Origin: Yoonia sediminilitoris
GTDB taxonomy: Bacteria; Pseudomonadota; Alphaproteobacteria; Rhodobacterales; Rhodobacteraceae
DNA: 64,000 nucleotides
Assembly: GCF_003058085.1 (NCBI RefSeq)
Contig: NZ_QBUD01000007.1
Span: forward strand, 1-64,000
Direction of reading: 5' to 3'
Position numbers and translations under genes: made by a program. Position 1 is the stretch's first letter; every line of letters begins with the position of its first letter. Shown in pieces: positions 47,139-57,024 of this stretch. Below the pieces are notes generated by a model that was not told the DNA's origin, ran no database searches, and worked only from the letters and a program-made list of their open reading frames with translations.

Positions 47139-47148
47139 GCCAAGATCC

Positions 47149-48573
47149 TTATTCTTCCAAAGGGCGGCGATGCCCCAGTTTTCGGATGGCGTCAACAACC
47201 AGACTGACCTTGCTGCCCTTGGAACCTTTGACCAGCACCACATCGCCGCAATCCACCAACCCCGTCGTGCGGGCCGCAAGTTCGGATGCCGTTTGTGCCC
47301 ATTGACCGCGCTGTTCATCCGGCAGGGCTTGCCACAGATGATGCATCAGCGGGCCGACACAATGCACCAGATCCAGCTCTTGCAGATAGGCGTTGGTGGC
47401 GACATCACGGTGCATCTGCACCTCTTGCCCGCCCAGTTCCAGCATATCGCCAAGAATGGCGATCCTGCGCCCCTTGACCACACGCCCCACGTTGTCAACG
47501 GGTTGCGCGGCTGCCAAAACCTCGAGCGCGGCAGTCAGTGACGTGGGATTGGCGTTAAATGAATCGTCCAGCAACGCAAGGCTTTCCCCGTCGGTTGCTT
47601 CATCAATCACGATGGTTTCGCGGGTGCCGCGCCCGGCGGGTGGCACCCACAGTGCCATGTCAAGGGCTGCGGTCACCGGGTCCGCCCCCAAAGCATCAAC
47701 AACCGCCAGCACACCCACCGCATTCGTCGCAAAATGACGCCCCGCAACCGACAGTTTGAACAAATAATCCTGCCCGGCGCCCGTTGCCCGGATCACTGTC
47801 ACATCCCCGTTCAGGCGTACATCCCGCAGCGTCCAATCAGGTGCTGTCTCTCCAAACAAGAGCTGTCGCGCGGCACGCGCGTCCGCATGGTCACGCAAGA
47901 TCGAGGAGGTCTCGATATCCGCATTGAGCACGGCAACGCCGCCCGGCTCCAACCCATCAATGATGGCCGCCTTTTCAGTGGCAATGCCTGCCAGACTGTC
48001 AAATGAGGCCAGATGCGCCGCAGCGACGGTTGTCACCATCGCCACATGCGGGCGCACCATCCGTGACAGGGGGGCGATTTCGCCCGGATTGCTCATCCCG
48101 ATTTCGATGATTGCATAGTCGGTGTCAGCGGGCATCCGCGCCAACGTCAGCGGCACGCCCCAATGGTTGTTGTACGATGCTTCGGCAGCATGGCACTTGC
48201 CCTGCCGTTCCAGCACCGTGCGCAACATTTCCTTGGTAGAGGTCTTGCCCACCGATCCGGTGATCGCAGCAACCCGGCCCTTGCACCGCGCCCGCGCGGC
48301 AACGCCCAGCGCTTCAAGCCCCTGCAAAACATCCTTTACAATCAAAAGCCTATCTGGCGAAACGCCATCAGGCACGTGGCTGACAAGTGCCGCAGCCGCC
48401 CCCTTTTCAAGGGCTTGTGCAACAAATTCGTGCCCGTCGCGCACATCGCGCAGTGCCACGAACAAATCACCCGGTTGGATCGTGCGCGTGTCAATCGACA
48501 CGCCTGTCGCCACCCAGTCGCCGGTTTGACCGCCAGTCGCCGCTGCCGCCTCTGCACTGGTCCACAGGGTCAT
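47149..48573 (-). CDS. murF: UDP-MurNAc-tripeptide D-alanyl-D-alanine ligase
   Basis: MurF adds D-Ala-D-Ala to the muramyl tripeptide. The 474-residue protein has the N-terminal domain ([32 protein letters not shown]), the ATP loop [46 protein letters not shown], and [18 protein letters not shown] in the C-terminal part. The P-loop serine after TG is normal for MurF. It overlaps murE by 4 bp and precedes mraY by 10 bp. Confidence 0.97.
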   Translation of the reverse strand: MTLWTSAEAAAATGGQTGDWVATGVSIDTRTIQPGDLFVALRDVRDGHEFVAQALEKGAAAALVSHVPDGVSPDRLLIVKDVLQGLEALGVAARARCKGRVAAITGSVGKTSTKEMLRTVLERQGKCHAAEASYNNHWGVPLTLARMPADTDYAIIEIGMSNPGEIAPLSRMVRPHVAMVTTVAAAHLASFDSLAGIATEKAAIIDGLEPGGVAVLNADIETSSILRDHADARAARQLLFGETAPDWTLRDVRLNGDVTVIRATGAGQDYLFKLSVAGRHFATNAVGVLAVVDALGADPVTAALDMALWVPPAGRGTRETIVIDEATDGESLALLDDSFNANPTSLTAALEVLAAAQPVDNVGRVVKGRRIAILGDMLELGGQEVQMHRDVATNAYLQELDLVHCVGPLMHHLWQALPDEQRGQWAQTASELAARTTGLVDCGDVVLVKGSKGSKVSLVVDAIRKLGHRRPLEE

Positions 48574-50054
48574 ATCCGCCCCTCAAGTGCTGCCACCGCT
48601 ACGCTGGCCTGTTCCACATCGTCAAACGGCAGGACAGAATCGCCCACGATTTGCCCGGTCTCATGCCCTTTGCCCGCAATCAGCAAGGCATCGCCCGCAC
48701 CCAGCATGTCAATGCCGCGCAAGATTGCCTCGGCCCGGTCGCCCACTTCCGTCACACTTTCAGCGCCCGCATCAACCGCCCCTGCCAACACAGCCGCCCT
48801 GATCGATGCGGGGTCTTCCGAGCGTGGATTATCATCAGTGACAATCACTATATCGGCGTTTTGCGCAGCGGCCGCCCCCATCAAGGGGCGTTTGCCCACG
48901 TCGCGATCGCCCCCCGCGCCCACAATCACGATAATGCGGCCCATCACATGCGGGCGCATCGCCTTGAGCGCGGTTTCAACAGCGTCCGGCGTATGGGCAT
49001 AGTCCACAAACACCGCCGCCCCGCTTTCGCGCGTCGCTGCTAGTTCCATCCGGCCATGCACTGTGCCCAGATGCGGCAGGGCGTCGAACACATCCTGCGG
49101 GTCTGCCCCTGCGGCAATCACCAGCCCCGCCGCCAAAAGAACATTTTCCGCCTGAAATCCGCCGATCAGGGCAAGCCTGACCTGATGCCGCCTTTCCTGC
49201 CACGTAAACAGAACATCCTGTCCCGTCGCATCAAAGCGTTGCCCGGTCAGACGCAAGCGCGCAGCAGGGTGGCGCCCCACGCCAATCACTTCCTGCCCGC
49301 GTTTGGTGCAAAGGCGCGCGACCTCTTCCCCCTTGGGGTCATCCAGATTGACAACAGCAACGCCGTCGTCGGTCAGCACCCGTTCAAACAGACCCGCCTT
49401 AGCAGCAAAATAGGCTTCAAAGGTTTCATGGTAATCAAGGTGATCCTGGGTGAAGTTGGTGAACCCCGCAGCGGCCAGGACGACCCCGTCCAGACGGCGC
49501 TGGTCAAGCCCATGGCTCGAAGCCTCCATCGCCACATGAGACACGCCATTGCGCGCGGCCTCTGCCAGAACGCGGTGCAGGGTAATCGGTTCCGGCGTGG
49601 TGTGCTTCAGCGGATGCGCCCATGCCCCTTCGACGCCTGTAGTGCCCAGATTGACACCTGCGATGCCAAGTTCCTCCCAGATTTGGCGGCAGAATGTGGA
49701 AACGGATGTTTTGCCATTGGTGCCCGTTACCGCCACAACGGTGCGCGGATGCGCCCCGAACCACAGCGATGCCGTCTGGGCCAGCGTTTGTCTGGGGTCT
49801 TGCGCCACGATCAGGGCCGCGTCAGTCATGGCCAGAACGTCTGCGGCGATGCGTGCGCCCTCGGCATCGGTCAGAATGGCCGAAGCCCCCATGCGCAGGG
49901 CATATTGGATGAATTCGCCGCCATGAACCTTTGTACCCGGCAAGGCCGCAAACAGGTATCCTGCCTTTACATCGCGGCTATCGACGGCCAGTCCCGTCAC
50001 CAGAGCCTCTGCACCGCCTTGTGCTGTCAGTCCCAGTTCTGCAAGTGTTGTCAT
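48570..50054 (-). CDS. murE: UDP-MurNAc-tripeptide synthetase (meso-diaminopimelate adding)
   Basis: MurE adds the third residue of the stem peptide. The DNPRSEDP motif marks the meso-diaminopimelate type. The 494-residue protein shows AVDSRDVKAGYLFAALPGTKVHGGEFI, ATP loop AVTGTNGKTSVSTFCRQIW, EASSHGLDQRRLDGV, NFTQDHLDYH and VDYAHTPDAVETAL. It lies 10 bp after ftsI and overlaps murF by 4 bp. Confidence 0.97.
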   Translation of the reverse strand: MTTLAELGLTAQGGAEALVTGLAVDSRDVKAGYLFAALPGTKVHGGEFIQYALRMGASAILTDAEGARIAADVLAMTDAALIVAQDPRQTLAQTASLWFGAHPRTVVAVTGTNGKTSVSTFCRQIWEELGIAGVNLGTTGVEGAWAHPLKHTTPEPITLHRVLAEAARNGVSHVAMEASSHGLDQRRLDGVVLAAAGFTNFTQDHLDYHETFEAYFAAKAGLFERVLTDDGVAVVNLDDPKGEEVARLCTKRGQEVIGVGRHPAARLRLTGQRFDATGQDVLFTWQERRHQVRLALIGGFQAENVLLAAGLVIAAGADPQDVFDALPHLGTVHGRMELAATRESGAAVFVDYAHTPDAVETALKAMRPHVMGRIIVIVGAGGDRDVGKRPLMGAAAAQNADIVIVTDDNPRSEDPASIRAAVLAGAVDAGAESVTEVGDRAEAILRGIDMLGAGDALLIAGKGHETGQIVGDSVLPFDDVEQASVAVAALEGRI

Positions 50055-50064
50055 GTCCCGCCTC

Positions 50065-51846
50065 TCAGTTTGAGGTGAGTGTTACACCGACAGATTGCGG
50101 AGTGTCCACTTGCGGACGCAAGCCAAGCAATGGCGCTGTGCGGCGGATCATCTCAGCGGCTACAGGCACAGCAGTCCAACCCGCCGTCCGGCGCGGCTCG
50201 GACCCTGAATTCTCAGAGGGTTCATCTAGCGTGACAACCAGCACATATTTGGGATCGTTGGCCGGAAAGACTGACGCAAAAGTGGCAATCACCTTATCGT
50301 CATAGTACCCCGCCCCGTTGGTGCGCGGTTTGTCTGCGGTGCCGGTCTTGCCGCCCACCTCGTACCCCGGCACTTCGCCAAAGGATGCGGTCCCCCGCAC
50401 CACCACTTCGCGCAGCATCCGGCGGGCGCGTTCGCTTACGGCCTCGCGCACGACCCGCTCACCCTGTAAAGGGGCATGCTGGCGCAGCAAGGTGGGTTCA
50501 ACCCGTGTCCCGCCGTTTAGCAGTGACGCATAGCCAGCAGCCAGATGCAGCGGCGATGACGACAACCCATGCCCATAGGAAATTGTCATGGTCGAAATTT
50601 CGGACCAGTTTTTGGGCAACAATGGCTTGCCGGTTGGCGCTTCGACCAGTTCAACGCCTGTAGGTTCCAGAAATCCCAGCGAGCCAAGGAATTCGCGCTG
50701 CCGCTCTGCCCCGACCTGCATGGCAATCCGCGCAGTGCCGATGTTCGAGGATTTCACAATGACATCGGTCGTTGACAATTCGGGGCCATAATCATGGAAA
50801 TCCCTGATCCGAAAGCGGCCCCATGTCAGCGGGCCTTGGGTGTCGATCATGGTATCGGGGTTGATCAGCGCCAATTCCATTGCCTGCGCCACAGTGAATA
50901 TCTTGAACACCGAACCCAGTTCGTAAACCCCTTGCACTGCCCGGTTAAACAGCGGGCTGTCGGCCTGATCACCCTTGGTCAGCACCTGCGGGCGATTGTT
51001 GGGGTCAAAATCAGGCAAAGACACCATCGAGATGATCTCACCGGTGTGAATATCCATCAGAACCGACGAGGCACCTTTTGCATTCATGATCGACATGCCA
51101 CCGGCCAGCACCTCTTCGGCGGCGGCCTGTACGGTCAGGTCAAGTGACAATTCCAGCGGCGCACCTTCGCTGGCTGGATCGCGCAGGAACGTGTCAAACT
51201 TGCGCTCTATCCCAGCCACGCCGATAACTTCGGCACTGGCAACGCCTTCGCGGCCATAACTGGCACCGCCAAGTACATGGGCCGCAATCGGGCCGTTGGG
51301 ATAAAGCCGCATTTCGCGCGGCCCGAACAACAAACCAGGCGAACCGATGTCATGGACCGCTTGCATCTGTTCAGGGCTGATCTGCTTGCGTACCCACAGG
51401 AATTTGCGCTTGCCGGTGAAATCCTCGATCAGGTCCTCTTCATCCAGTTCTGGAAAAATCTCGGCCAGACCTGCAGCGGCATGCGCCGGGTCGATCATGT
51501 CCTGCGGATGGGCATAAAGCGAATGGGTTTGCAGATTCGTCGCCAGAATGCGCCCGTTTCTATCCACAATATCAGAGCGTTGCCCGATAATCGGGTTACC
51601 CACAGCCGATGCACGCGGCTCTTGCGGGACAGAAGAGGCCAGCGTGCCCATCCGGCCACCAATCACGACAAACGCGCAGAAAAACGCAAGCCCCAGCACA
51701 AGCAGCCGCCCTTCAGAGCGCTGGCGCGCCTTGTCCGCCATTTCCTCGTGACGCAGGCGCTTGTTTTCAGCTTCGATCACGTCTGGGTTTTCGCCCTGTG
51801 CGCGGGCTTTCAGGATACGGGCAAGCGGGCGCAGCGGGGTCCTCAT
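50065..51846 (-). CDS. ftsI: Division-specific transpeptidase FtsI (PBP3)
   Basis: FtsI crosslinks septal peptidoglycan. The 593-residue protein has a cytoplasmic N terminus, one membrane anchor (LLVLGLAFFCAFVVIGG), a PBP dimer domain with RSDIVDRNGRILATNL, and a transpeptidase domain. That domain carries the catalytic motifs ELGSVFKIF (SxxK), VKSSNIG (SxN) and VGGKTGTADKP (KTG). It overlaps ftsL by 4 bp and precedes murE by 10 bp. Confidence 0.96.
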   Translation of the reverse strand: MRTPLRPLARILKARAQGENPDVIEAENKRLRHEEMADKARQRSEGRLLVLGLAFFCAFVVIGGRMGTLASSVPQEPRASAVGNPIIGQRSDIVDRNGRILATNLQTHSLYAHPQDMIDPAHAAAGLAEIFPELDEEDLIEDFTGKRKFLWVRKQISPEQMQAVHDIGSPGLLFGPREMRLYPNGPIAAHVLGGASYGREGVASAEVIGVAGIERKFDTFLRDPASEGAPLELSLDLTVQAAAEEVLAGGMSIMNAKGASSVLMDIHTGEIISMVSLPDFDPNNRPQVLTKGDQADSPLFNRAVQGVYELGSVFKIFTVAQAMELALINPDTMIDTQGPLTWGRFRIRDFHDYGPELSTTDVIVKSSNIGTARIAMQVGAERQREFLGSLGFLEPTGVELVEAPTGKPLLPKNWSEISTMTISYGHGLSSSPLHLAAGYASLLNGGTRVEPTLLRQHAPLQGERVVREAVSERARRMLREVVVRGTASFGEVPGYEVGGKTGTADKPRTNGAGYYDDKVIATFASVFPANDPKYVLVVTLDEPSENSGSEPRRTAGWTAVPVAAEMIRRTAPLLGLRPQVDTPQSVGVTLTSN

Positions 51847-52202
51847 AGCGGGTCCTCTATATCTGCGAACGCATCTGACGACAGTTCAATCGGGTTGATG
51901 ATCGGGCTGATCGGCGGAATCGGATAGATGATCTGATCAACCGCGCCAAAAGCATCGGGCATCAAAGGCAGCAGACCCAGACGGTCAAAATTCAGTTCTG
52001 CGAGGTCGGCCAGTCTGTCGGGGCGGTTCAGGTACGCCCATTCCGCCCGCAACATGCCCAGACGTTCATGTGCAGACCCGATTTGCGCATGCAAGCCACG
52101 CACTTCGCGGATCGCTTCCTGCGTCTTGTAGTTTTCCTGATAGGCCCAAAAAGCGAGCCCCATGACGGCCAAGGCGGCCATTACAAATAACACACCACGC
52201 AT
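51843..52202 (-). CDS. ftsL: Cell division protein FtsL
   Basis: A 119-residue bitopic protein. The N-terminal membrane helix (VLFVMAALAVMGLAFWAY) is followed by a periplasmic coiled-coil stretch (TQEAIREVRGLHAQIGSAHERLGMLRAEWAYLNRPDRLADLA). The LRAEWAYLNRPDRLADLAE motif is typical of alphaproteobacterial FtsL. It bridges FtsB/FtsQ with the FtsW-FtsI synthase at the septum. Its position between rsmH (adjacent) and ftsI (4-bp overlap) confirms the assignment. Confidence 0.92.
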   Translation of the reverse strand: MRGVLFVMAALAVMGLAFWAYQENYKTQEAIREVRGLHAQIGSAHERLGMLRAEWAYLNRPDRLADLAELNFDRLGLLPLMPDAFGAVDQIIYPIPPISPIINPIELSSDAFADIEDPL

Positions 52203-53177
52203 CTACCTGCGCCCTTTCTGCTTCTTCATCGGCATCCCCAGATCGTCCGGATCAATCGGCGCGGCCGGGGCATCGGTACGGATCGCCACCCGCAGTTTCG
52301 CCGAGCGCGATCGCGGGTTTTCGGCCAGTTCCTGATCGTCCGGCCCAATCGCCTTGCGTTTCTCAATGCGCCAGGCGGGGGTGATCTGTGCAACCTCCGG
52401 GGCGTAACGGTTGGCGTTGGCCGTGTTGCCGGACCGCGCCTGCAAGAAACGCTTTACCATCCGGTCCTCGACCGAGTGAAACGTGACTACAGCCAGTTTT
52501 CCACCCGGTTTCAGCGCACGTTCAGCGGCCATCAGCCCCTCGGCAAGTTCGCCGTATTCATTGTTGACCGCTATGCGCAGCGCTTGAAATGTGCGCGTGG
52601 CCGGATGCGACTGGCCGGGTTTGGCACGGGGCAAGCAGCCTTCGACAATCTTTGACAGTTGCAACGTCGTTTCCAACGGACGCGCGGCAACAATTGCCTT
52701 GGCGATCCGGCGCGAGGCGCGTTCTTCACCATAAAGGTAAATGATATCCGCCAGTTCCGACTCGTCTGCGCTATTGCACAGATCAGCAGCAGAAGGGCCC
52801 TCTTGGGACATACGCATGTCCAATGGTCCATCCCGCATGAACGAAAAGCCACGCTCGGCCAGATCAAGCTGCATCGAACTGACGCCCAGATCCAGAACAA
52901 CGCCGTCCAGATCAGACCCGTATTCATCCAGCCTTGAGAACACGCCTTCTACCAGTTCAATCCGGTCGCCATATTCCGCCACCCAGTCTGCCGCCATCTC
53001 GAACGCCAGCGGGTCACGATCAACACCGATGACCTTATCCGCTCCGGCGGCCAGCAACGCACGGGTGTAGCCGCCGTTGCCGAATGTGCCATCGAGCCAG
53101 ACACCGGAAACGGGCGAGACCGCTGCAATGAGCGGTCTGATCAGAACGGGGATATGGGGCGCGGCAGCGTCGGACAT
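52203..53177 (-). CDS. rsmH: 16S rRNA (cytosine-1402-N4) methyltransferase
   Basis: RsmH methylates C1402 of 16S rRNA near the P site using SAM. The 324-residue protein has the family blocks [28 protein letters not shown] (SAM loop), [41 protein letters not shown] and [14 protein letters not shown]. It lies 3 bp after mraZ and next to ftsL, the normal dcw order. Confidence 0.97.
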   Translation of the reverse strand: MSDAAAPHIPVLIRPLIAAVSPVSGVWLDGTFGNGGYTRALLAAGADKVIGVDRDPLAFEMAADWVAEYGDRIELVEGVFSRLDEYGSDLDGVVLDLGVSSMQLDLAERGFSFMRDGPLDMRMSQEGPSAADLCNSADESELADIIYLYGEERASRRIAKAIVAARPLETTLQLSKIVEGCLPRAKPGQSHPATRTFQALRIAVNNEYGELAEGLMAAERALKPGGKLAVVTFHSVEDRMVKRFLQARSGNTANANRYAPEVAQITPAWRIEKRKAIGPDDQELAENPRSRSAKLRVAIRTDAPAAPIDPDDLGMPMKKQKGRR

Positions 53178-53180
53178 TGG

Positions 53181-53675
53181 CTACTCATCCAGCAGGATGA
53201 GCGGATCAAAGCCATCCTCCTGCTCTGCCAGCCATCCGGTCAAATCGTCTGCAACCTCTTGGGTAAACGTCTCTGCCTTCCAGATTTCAAAGTGATCGCC
53301 AAGGCCGCTGAAGGTCAACTCTCCATCGGTCAGCCCCAGCTTCTGTCGCTGCTTGATGGGCATGACCGTGCGGCCATCCTTGTCCACGTCCAGTTTGATG
53401 GACTGTCCGATAATCAGACGCGACAATTTCTTTTTGTTGGCAGACCCGCGCGGAAGCGCGTTGATCTGGTCCACGACCTTGTTGAATTCATCAACAGTGT
53501 AGCCGTGCAATTCGTTTTTCAGGTGATCCCCGTAAAGCAGGTACATGCGGGGCGACAGGCCGGGTGTCCACTCGGGATCGCCCGCTTCGAGCACACGACG
53601 AAAATCGGCAGGGATCGACATGCGCCCCTTGCCGTCCACCTTTTGGGTGTGTTCGCCTGTAAAACTCAGAACCAC
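53181..53675 (-). CDS. mraZ: Transcriptional regulator MraZ
   Basis: MraZ is the first gene of the dcw cluster, an AbrB-fold DNA-binding protein that controls its own operon. The protein is 164 residues if the GTG at 53675 is the start. That GTG follows GAGGGA closely and gives VVLSFTGEHTQKVDGKGRMSIPADFRRVLE, the family N terminus. Two SpoVT/AbrB-like repeats are seen: the KVDGKGRMSIPA segment and the later KLDVDKDGRTVMPIKQRQKLGL. No ATG fits. The open frame upstream to 54053 lies in the leader and is chance. A terminator lies 38 bp before the start. Confidence 0.93.
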   Translation of the reverse strand: MVLSFTGEHTQKVDGKGRMSIPADFRRVLEAGDPEWTPGLSPRMYLLYGDHLKNELHGYTVDEFNKVVDQINALPRGSANKKKLSRLIIGQSIKLDVDKDGRTVMPIKQRQKLGLTDGELTFSGLGDHFEIWKAETFTQEVADDLTGWLAEQEDGFDPLILLDE

Positions 53676-53712
53676 TGTCCCTCGGTCCTCACTTGCCCCC
53701 GGTTTTGAATGT

Positions 53713-53755
53713 AAAAACGGCGGATTGATCTGCTGCCACTGATCAATCCGCCGTT
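53713..53755 (-). terminator. Strong intrinsic terminator in the mraZ leader
   Basis: A perfect 15-bp inverted repeat (AACGGCGGATTGATC at 53716-53730 against GATCAATCCGCCGTT at 53741-53755) has a 10-base loop. On the minus strand the right arm runs into TTTTT. It stands 38 bp before the mraZ GTG with no gene upstream on that strand, so it can only end a leader RNA. Confidence 0.9.
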
Positions 53756-53920
53756 TCACCCCTAGCGGGGGAGAAGTCCGACTGCGCGTGCCACCTGGGG
53801 GGATGTCTGCTCGCTCACGCGCCGGATCTGGTTGGGTAATGCGAAGCCTGTATGAAACCTGCTTTTGCCGGTTGGGGTTCTTGAGATGCCCCTTTTGAAG
53901 TGTTGTTCGCCTTACCGTGA
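53713..53920 (-). ncRNA. upsM: UpsM-like leader sRNA upstream of mraZ
   Basis: In Rhodobacter sphaeroides an abundant sRNA of about 206 nt, UpsM, is made by premature termination in the long 5' leader of mraZ. This window has the same arrangement: a long gene-free leader and a strong terminator just before mraZ. The 3' end at the terminator is well supported. The 5' end given here is only the R. sphaeroides length counted back; I could not find a clear promoter. Sequence homology to UpsM was not tested. Confidence 0.65.
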
Positions 53921-54314
53921 GACTGTTGTGACACTGGTTTGCGTGCCGATCAACAGTTTTCTGGGAATTCATGGTACTACATGGTGTTTCAGGGACCCGC
54001 CCCGAACAAGATATAGGGTCAGGCATAGCAGATGCGTAGCAATTATAGGGCAAAACATTACGTCAGACACAACATATAGACGATATTTACTGTTTGTTAA
54101 TCCATTCCAGAAAATTCAAAATAATTCAGAAATTGCGTCTCTCGCCTCGCTTTCCTACCAGAAATTTCGGTCAATTCACGATCAAGCCATAAAATTTTCT
54201 CCAAAAGTGATTCGAAATACACAGCGATTCCATGAATTCCCGTAGTGATGTGATCCCTTGCCTCTTTGTCAGGTCTGAAGACATAATCATCCGATAGACG
54301 TTATCGGCGGCCCC
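53921..54314. other. AT-rich gene-free stretch between the mraZ leader and the SRAP gene
   Basis: About 390 bp hold no convincing gene. The part from 54040 to 54240 is clearly AT-rich compared with its surroundings. The promoters for the mraZ leader (minus) and the SRAP gene (plus) should lie here, but I cannot assign them. I looked for RNase P RNA and found no match. Confidence 0.5.
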
Positions 54315-54941
54315 ATGTGCAATCTCTACTCCATGACAAAGAACCAGGATGCGATCCGCGCGCTGTTTGATGGCATTGGCGATGACGCGGGCAATCTGCC
54401 TGCCATGTCCGGCATCTACCCGGACTATGCCGCCCCCGTGGTGGCCAACATGCCGCAAGGGCGAATGCTGACGAAAATGCGGTGGGGGATGCCGTCACCG
54501 GCCTTTGCGCTCAAGAACAGGAACGCAGACAAAGGCGTCACGAACATTCGCAACACCGCCTCGCCGCATTGGCGGCGTTGGTTGGGGCCAGACCATCGCT
54601 GTGTCGTGCCATTTACTGCATTTTCAGAGTATCAGCCCAAGGTTGGACCCAAGTGGTTTGCCTTGAATGAAGACCAGCCGCTAGCCTTCTTTGCGGGCAT
54701 CTGGACGCAATGGACATCGGTGCGCAAAGTCAAAGAGGGCGAGACCACCGATAATCTGTTCGGTTTTCTGACGACCGAACCCAATGGGGTCGTGACCCCG
54801 ATCCACCCCAAGGCAATGCCGGTGATCCTGATCTCGCCAGAAGCGGTGAATATGTGGCTTACCGCCCCAACCGAACAGGCTTTACGCCTGCAAAGACCCC
54901 TGCCTGATGCGATGCTGACGCTGGTGGATGGGCCGATATAG
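54315..54941 (+). CDS. SOS response-associated peptidase (SRAP, YedK/HMCES)
   Basis: SRAP proteins crosslink covalently to abasic sites in single-stranded DNA and so protect replication forks. The 208-residue protein has the required Cys2 directly after the start Met (MCNLYS), NIRNTAS, the glutamate in VVPFTAFSEYQP, and the histidine in IHPKAMPVIL. The start is fixed because Cys2 must be exposed by Met removal. It lies alone between the mraZ leader and a convergent acetyltransferase. Confidence 0.93.
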   Translation: MCNLYSMTKNQDAIRALFDGIGDDAGNLPAMSGIYPDYAAPVVANMPQGRMLTKMRWGMPSPAFALKNRNADKGVTNIRNTASPHWRRWLGPDHRCVVPFTAFSEYQPKVGPKWFALNEDQPLAFFAGIWTQWTSVRKVKEGETTDNLFGFLTTEPNGVVTPIHPKAMPVILISPEAVNMWLTAPTEQALRLQRPLPDAMLTLVDGPI

Positions 54942-54986
54942 CACATTCAGTTGTCAGACCGGGCAAACGCGCACCGCATACGGGCC

Positions 54987-55475
54987 CTATCCCGCCAGCG
55001 CCTTATGCATAACATATGCATCCACCATCCCGACCTTCGGATGGTCAAACGCGTCGGGAATAGTGCCAACCGTTGTAAAACCCAGCTTGTGCCACAGCCG
55101 CACAGCGCCTGCGTTGCTGGACAGCACAAAGTTGAACTGCATCGCGCGGTAGCCCATCGCGCGGGCCCGCTCTTGACTGGCCTCGCACATTTGCCTCGCA
55201 AGCCCCTGCCCGCGCGCCGCTGGCGATACGATATACCCGCAATTGCAGATATGCGCACCGCCGCCCGGCTGGTTTGTTTTGATATAGTAGGTGCCAACGA
55301 TTCTACCGTCGGCTTCAGCCACATAGGTGGCGGCACTGGCCTTGACCCAATAATCAAGGGCGTCGGCCTTGGTGATGGCAGGATCAACAGCATAGGTTTC
55401 GCCCGCGCGGAACACATCGTGCAGCAAGGTCCAGATCGCATCATGATCGGTCGCAGTTGCAGGGCGTATGATCAC
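54987..55475 (-). CDS. GNAT family N-acetyltransferase
   Basis: A 162-residue single-domain acetyltransferase. The acetyl-CoA loop is [25 protein letters not shown] (Q/RxxGxG/A type). The C-terminal [29 protein letters not shown] fits the family. The acceptor is unknown. It overlaps mrp by 4 bp and is probably co-transcribed with it. Unlike the pseudogene at 35.4-35.9 kb, this copy is intact. Confidence 0.9.
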   Translation of the reverse strand: MIIRPATATDHDAIWTLLHDVFRAGETYAVDPAITKADALDYWVKASAATYVAEADGRIVGTYYIKTNQPGGGAHICNCGYIVSPAARGQGLARQMCEASQERARAMGYRAMQFNFVLSSNAGAVRLWHKLGFTTVGTIPDAFDHPKVGMVDAYVMHKALAG

Positions 55476-56545
55476 GCCATTCCCCCGTCGATGAACCGAC
55501 GCGCAAGTTGGCGGTAGGCATCGGCCATTGGCCCGTCACCCGCAGCAACAGGTGTGCCACTATCACCTGCCAGCCGTGTATCAAGGTCAATCGGCAGCGC
55601 ACCAAGGAATGGCGCGCCGATCCGCTCTGCCTCTGCCGCGACGCCACCATGGCCAAAGATCTGCGATTCCGTCCCGCAGGTCGGGCAAACAAATGTGGAC
55701 ATATTCTCGATCAAGCCCAGAACGGGCGTGCGCAGGTTGTTGAACATGTCGATCGCCTTACGGGCATCGATCAGGGCCACATCTTGCGGGGTGCTGACGA
55801 CAACGGCTCCAGTCAGTTGGGTTTTCTGGCACAGGGTCAACTGCACATCACCGGTCCCGGGGGGCAGATCGACGATCAACACATCCAGTTCGCCCCACTG
55901 CACCTGCCCCAGCATTTGCTGCAAGGCGCCCATCAGCATGGGGCCACGCCAGACGACAGCTTTGCCTTCTTCCATCATCAGACCAATCGACATCATCGTG
56001 ACGCCATGCGCCTGCAACGGAATGATCGTCTTGCCATCTGGCGACCCCGGGCGCTTGTTCACCCCCATCATGCGCGGCTGCGAGGGACCGTAGATATCGG
56101 CATCAAGCAGGCCAACGCGACGCCCCTCACGCGCAAGTGCGACCGCAAGGTTCGAGGACACCGTAGATTTGCCAACGCCGCCCTTACCCGAACCGATCGC
56201 CAGAATGCGATCGACACCGGCAGGCTTGGTCGGGCCGGCCTGCGGTTTGGGATGGCCGCCAACCTTGAGCGACGGCGGGGCCTGCGGTTTTTGCGACGGA
56301 CCATGGGCGGTCAGGATGACGGATACGCTATCCACACCAGCAAGCTGGCTGACAAGCCGCTCGGCGGCGCTGCGCACACCTTCCATCTTGGCGGCTGTTT
56401 CGGGGTCAGGTGCCTCAATCACGAAACGCACAGCCGCGCCCTCGATTGTCAGCGCCCGCACCATATCCGATGAAACAAGGTCGGCCCCACCGGGCAAAGT
56501 GAGTCGGGAAAGTGACGCCAGAATTTCGTCGCGGGTGATCGCCAT
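55472..56545 (-). CDS. Mrp/NBP35-family iron-sulfur carrier ATPase
   Basis: A 357-residue Mrp (ApbC) protein. An N-terminal MIP18-like domain (residues 1-80) precedes a ParA-type ATPase with the deviant P-loop [31 protein letters not shown] and [18 protein letters not shown]. The C-terminal CxxC (VCPTCG) binds a shared [4Fe-4S] cluster. Mrp delivers Fe-S clusters to target enzymes. It is divergent from the DUF1127 gene, with 252 bp between them, and overlaps the acetyltransferase gene by 4 bp. Confidence 0.94.
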   Translation of the reverse strand: MAITRDEILASLSRLTLPGGADLVSSDMVRALTIEGAAVRFVIEAPDPETAAKMEGVRSAAERLVSQLAGVDSVSVILTAHGPSQKPQAPPSLKVGGHPKPQAGPTKPAGVDRILAIGSGKGGVGKSTVSSNLAVALAREGRRVGLLDADIYGPSQPRMMGVNKRPGSPDGKTIIPLQAHGVTMMSIGLMMEEGKAVVWRGPMLMGALQQMLGQVQWGELDVLIVDLPPGTGDVQLTLCQKTQLTGAVVVSTPQDVALIDARKAIDMFNNLRTPVLGLIENMSTFVCPTCGTESQIFGHGGVAAEAERIGAPFLGALPIDLDTRLAGDSGTPVAAGDGPMADAYRQLARRFIDGGMA

Positions 56546-56664
56546 TGCGTGCCTCCATTAACCTGTTGGAAAGGTTTAGGCCGGTTTTTGGGCAGGTTTT
56601 GACCAGACTGCAAGAGGATGTGGCCATGTGCCCGCGATTGCGGCAGTTTTGTGACGTTAGGTCA

Positions 56665-56699
56665 GCAATGCTTATGCACTTTCTGCATAGCAGCATTGC
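56665..56699. promoter_or_regulatory. Two-part palindrome between mrp and the DUF1127 gene
   Basis: GCAATGCT (56665-56672) pairs with AGCATTGC (56692-56699), and inside it TATGCA (56673-56678) pairs with TGCATA (56684-56689), with a 2-base bulge and loop CTTTC. It is central in the 252-bp divergent gap, 120 bp from mrp and 98 bp from the DUF1127 start, a suitable place for an operator. I recognise no specific regulator. Confidence 0.5.
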
Positions 56700-56797
56700 C
56701 CTATCCGGCATTGTGCAAGTGCAGCATATGCCTAAGTATGGGTGGCAAGCGGTGGAGACACTGACAACCGAATAGAGAAAAGACGAAAGACGAAACG

Positions 56798-57013
56798 ATG
56801 GCATTTATTACCGACACACGCGTCCTGGGCATCAGCCTGAGCGATCGCATCGAAAACGTCCGCACGCAGTGGGCCGAAGCACGGGCCAAGCGCGCGGTTT
56901 ACAAAACAACACGCGAAGAACTCTCTGTACTATCCAACCGCGACCTGAATGATCTGGGGATTAGCCGGTCGCAAATCAACAATATCGCGTTCGAAGCCGC
57001 ATACGGCAAGTAA
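56798..57013 (+). CDS. ccaF1: DUF1127 protein, CcaF1-like RNA-binding factor
   Basis: A 71-residue basic protein. Its C-terminal half is the DUF1127 signature (ELSVLSNRDLNDLGISRSQINNIAFEAAYGK). In R. sphaeroides a DUF1127 protein of the same length, CcaF1 (RSP_6037), precedes the CcsR1-4 sRNA genes, binds RNA and affects sRNA maturation. The same context is seen here: the hairpin array starts 11 bp after the stop codon, so gene and RNAs are probably one transcript. Stress sigma factors RpoHI/RpoHII drive it in R. sphaeroides; I could not identify that promoter here. Confidence 0.88.
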   Translation: MAFITDTRVLGISLSDRIENVRTQWAEARAKRAVYKTTREELSVLSNRDLNDLGISRSQINNIAFEAAYGK

Positions 57014-57024
57014 TTCAAGGATCT

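Noticed and set aside
53676..54314. RNase P RNA candidate in the mraZ leader
   Set aside because: The conserved core blocks (such as GAGGAAAGTCCGG) are absent on both strands. The similarity is limited to a few bases near 53770.
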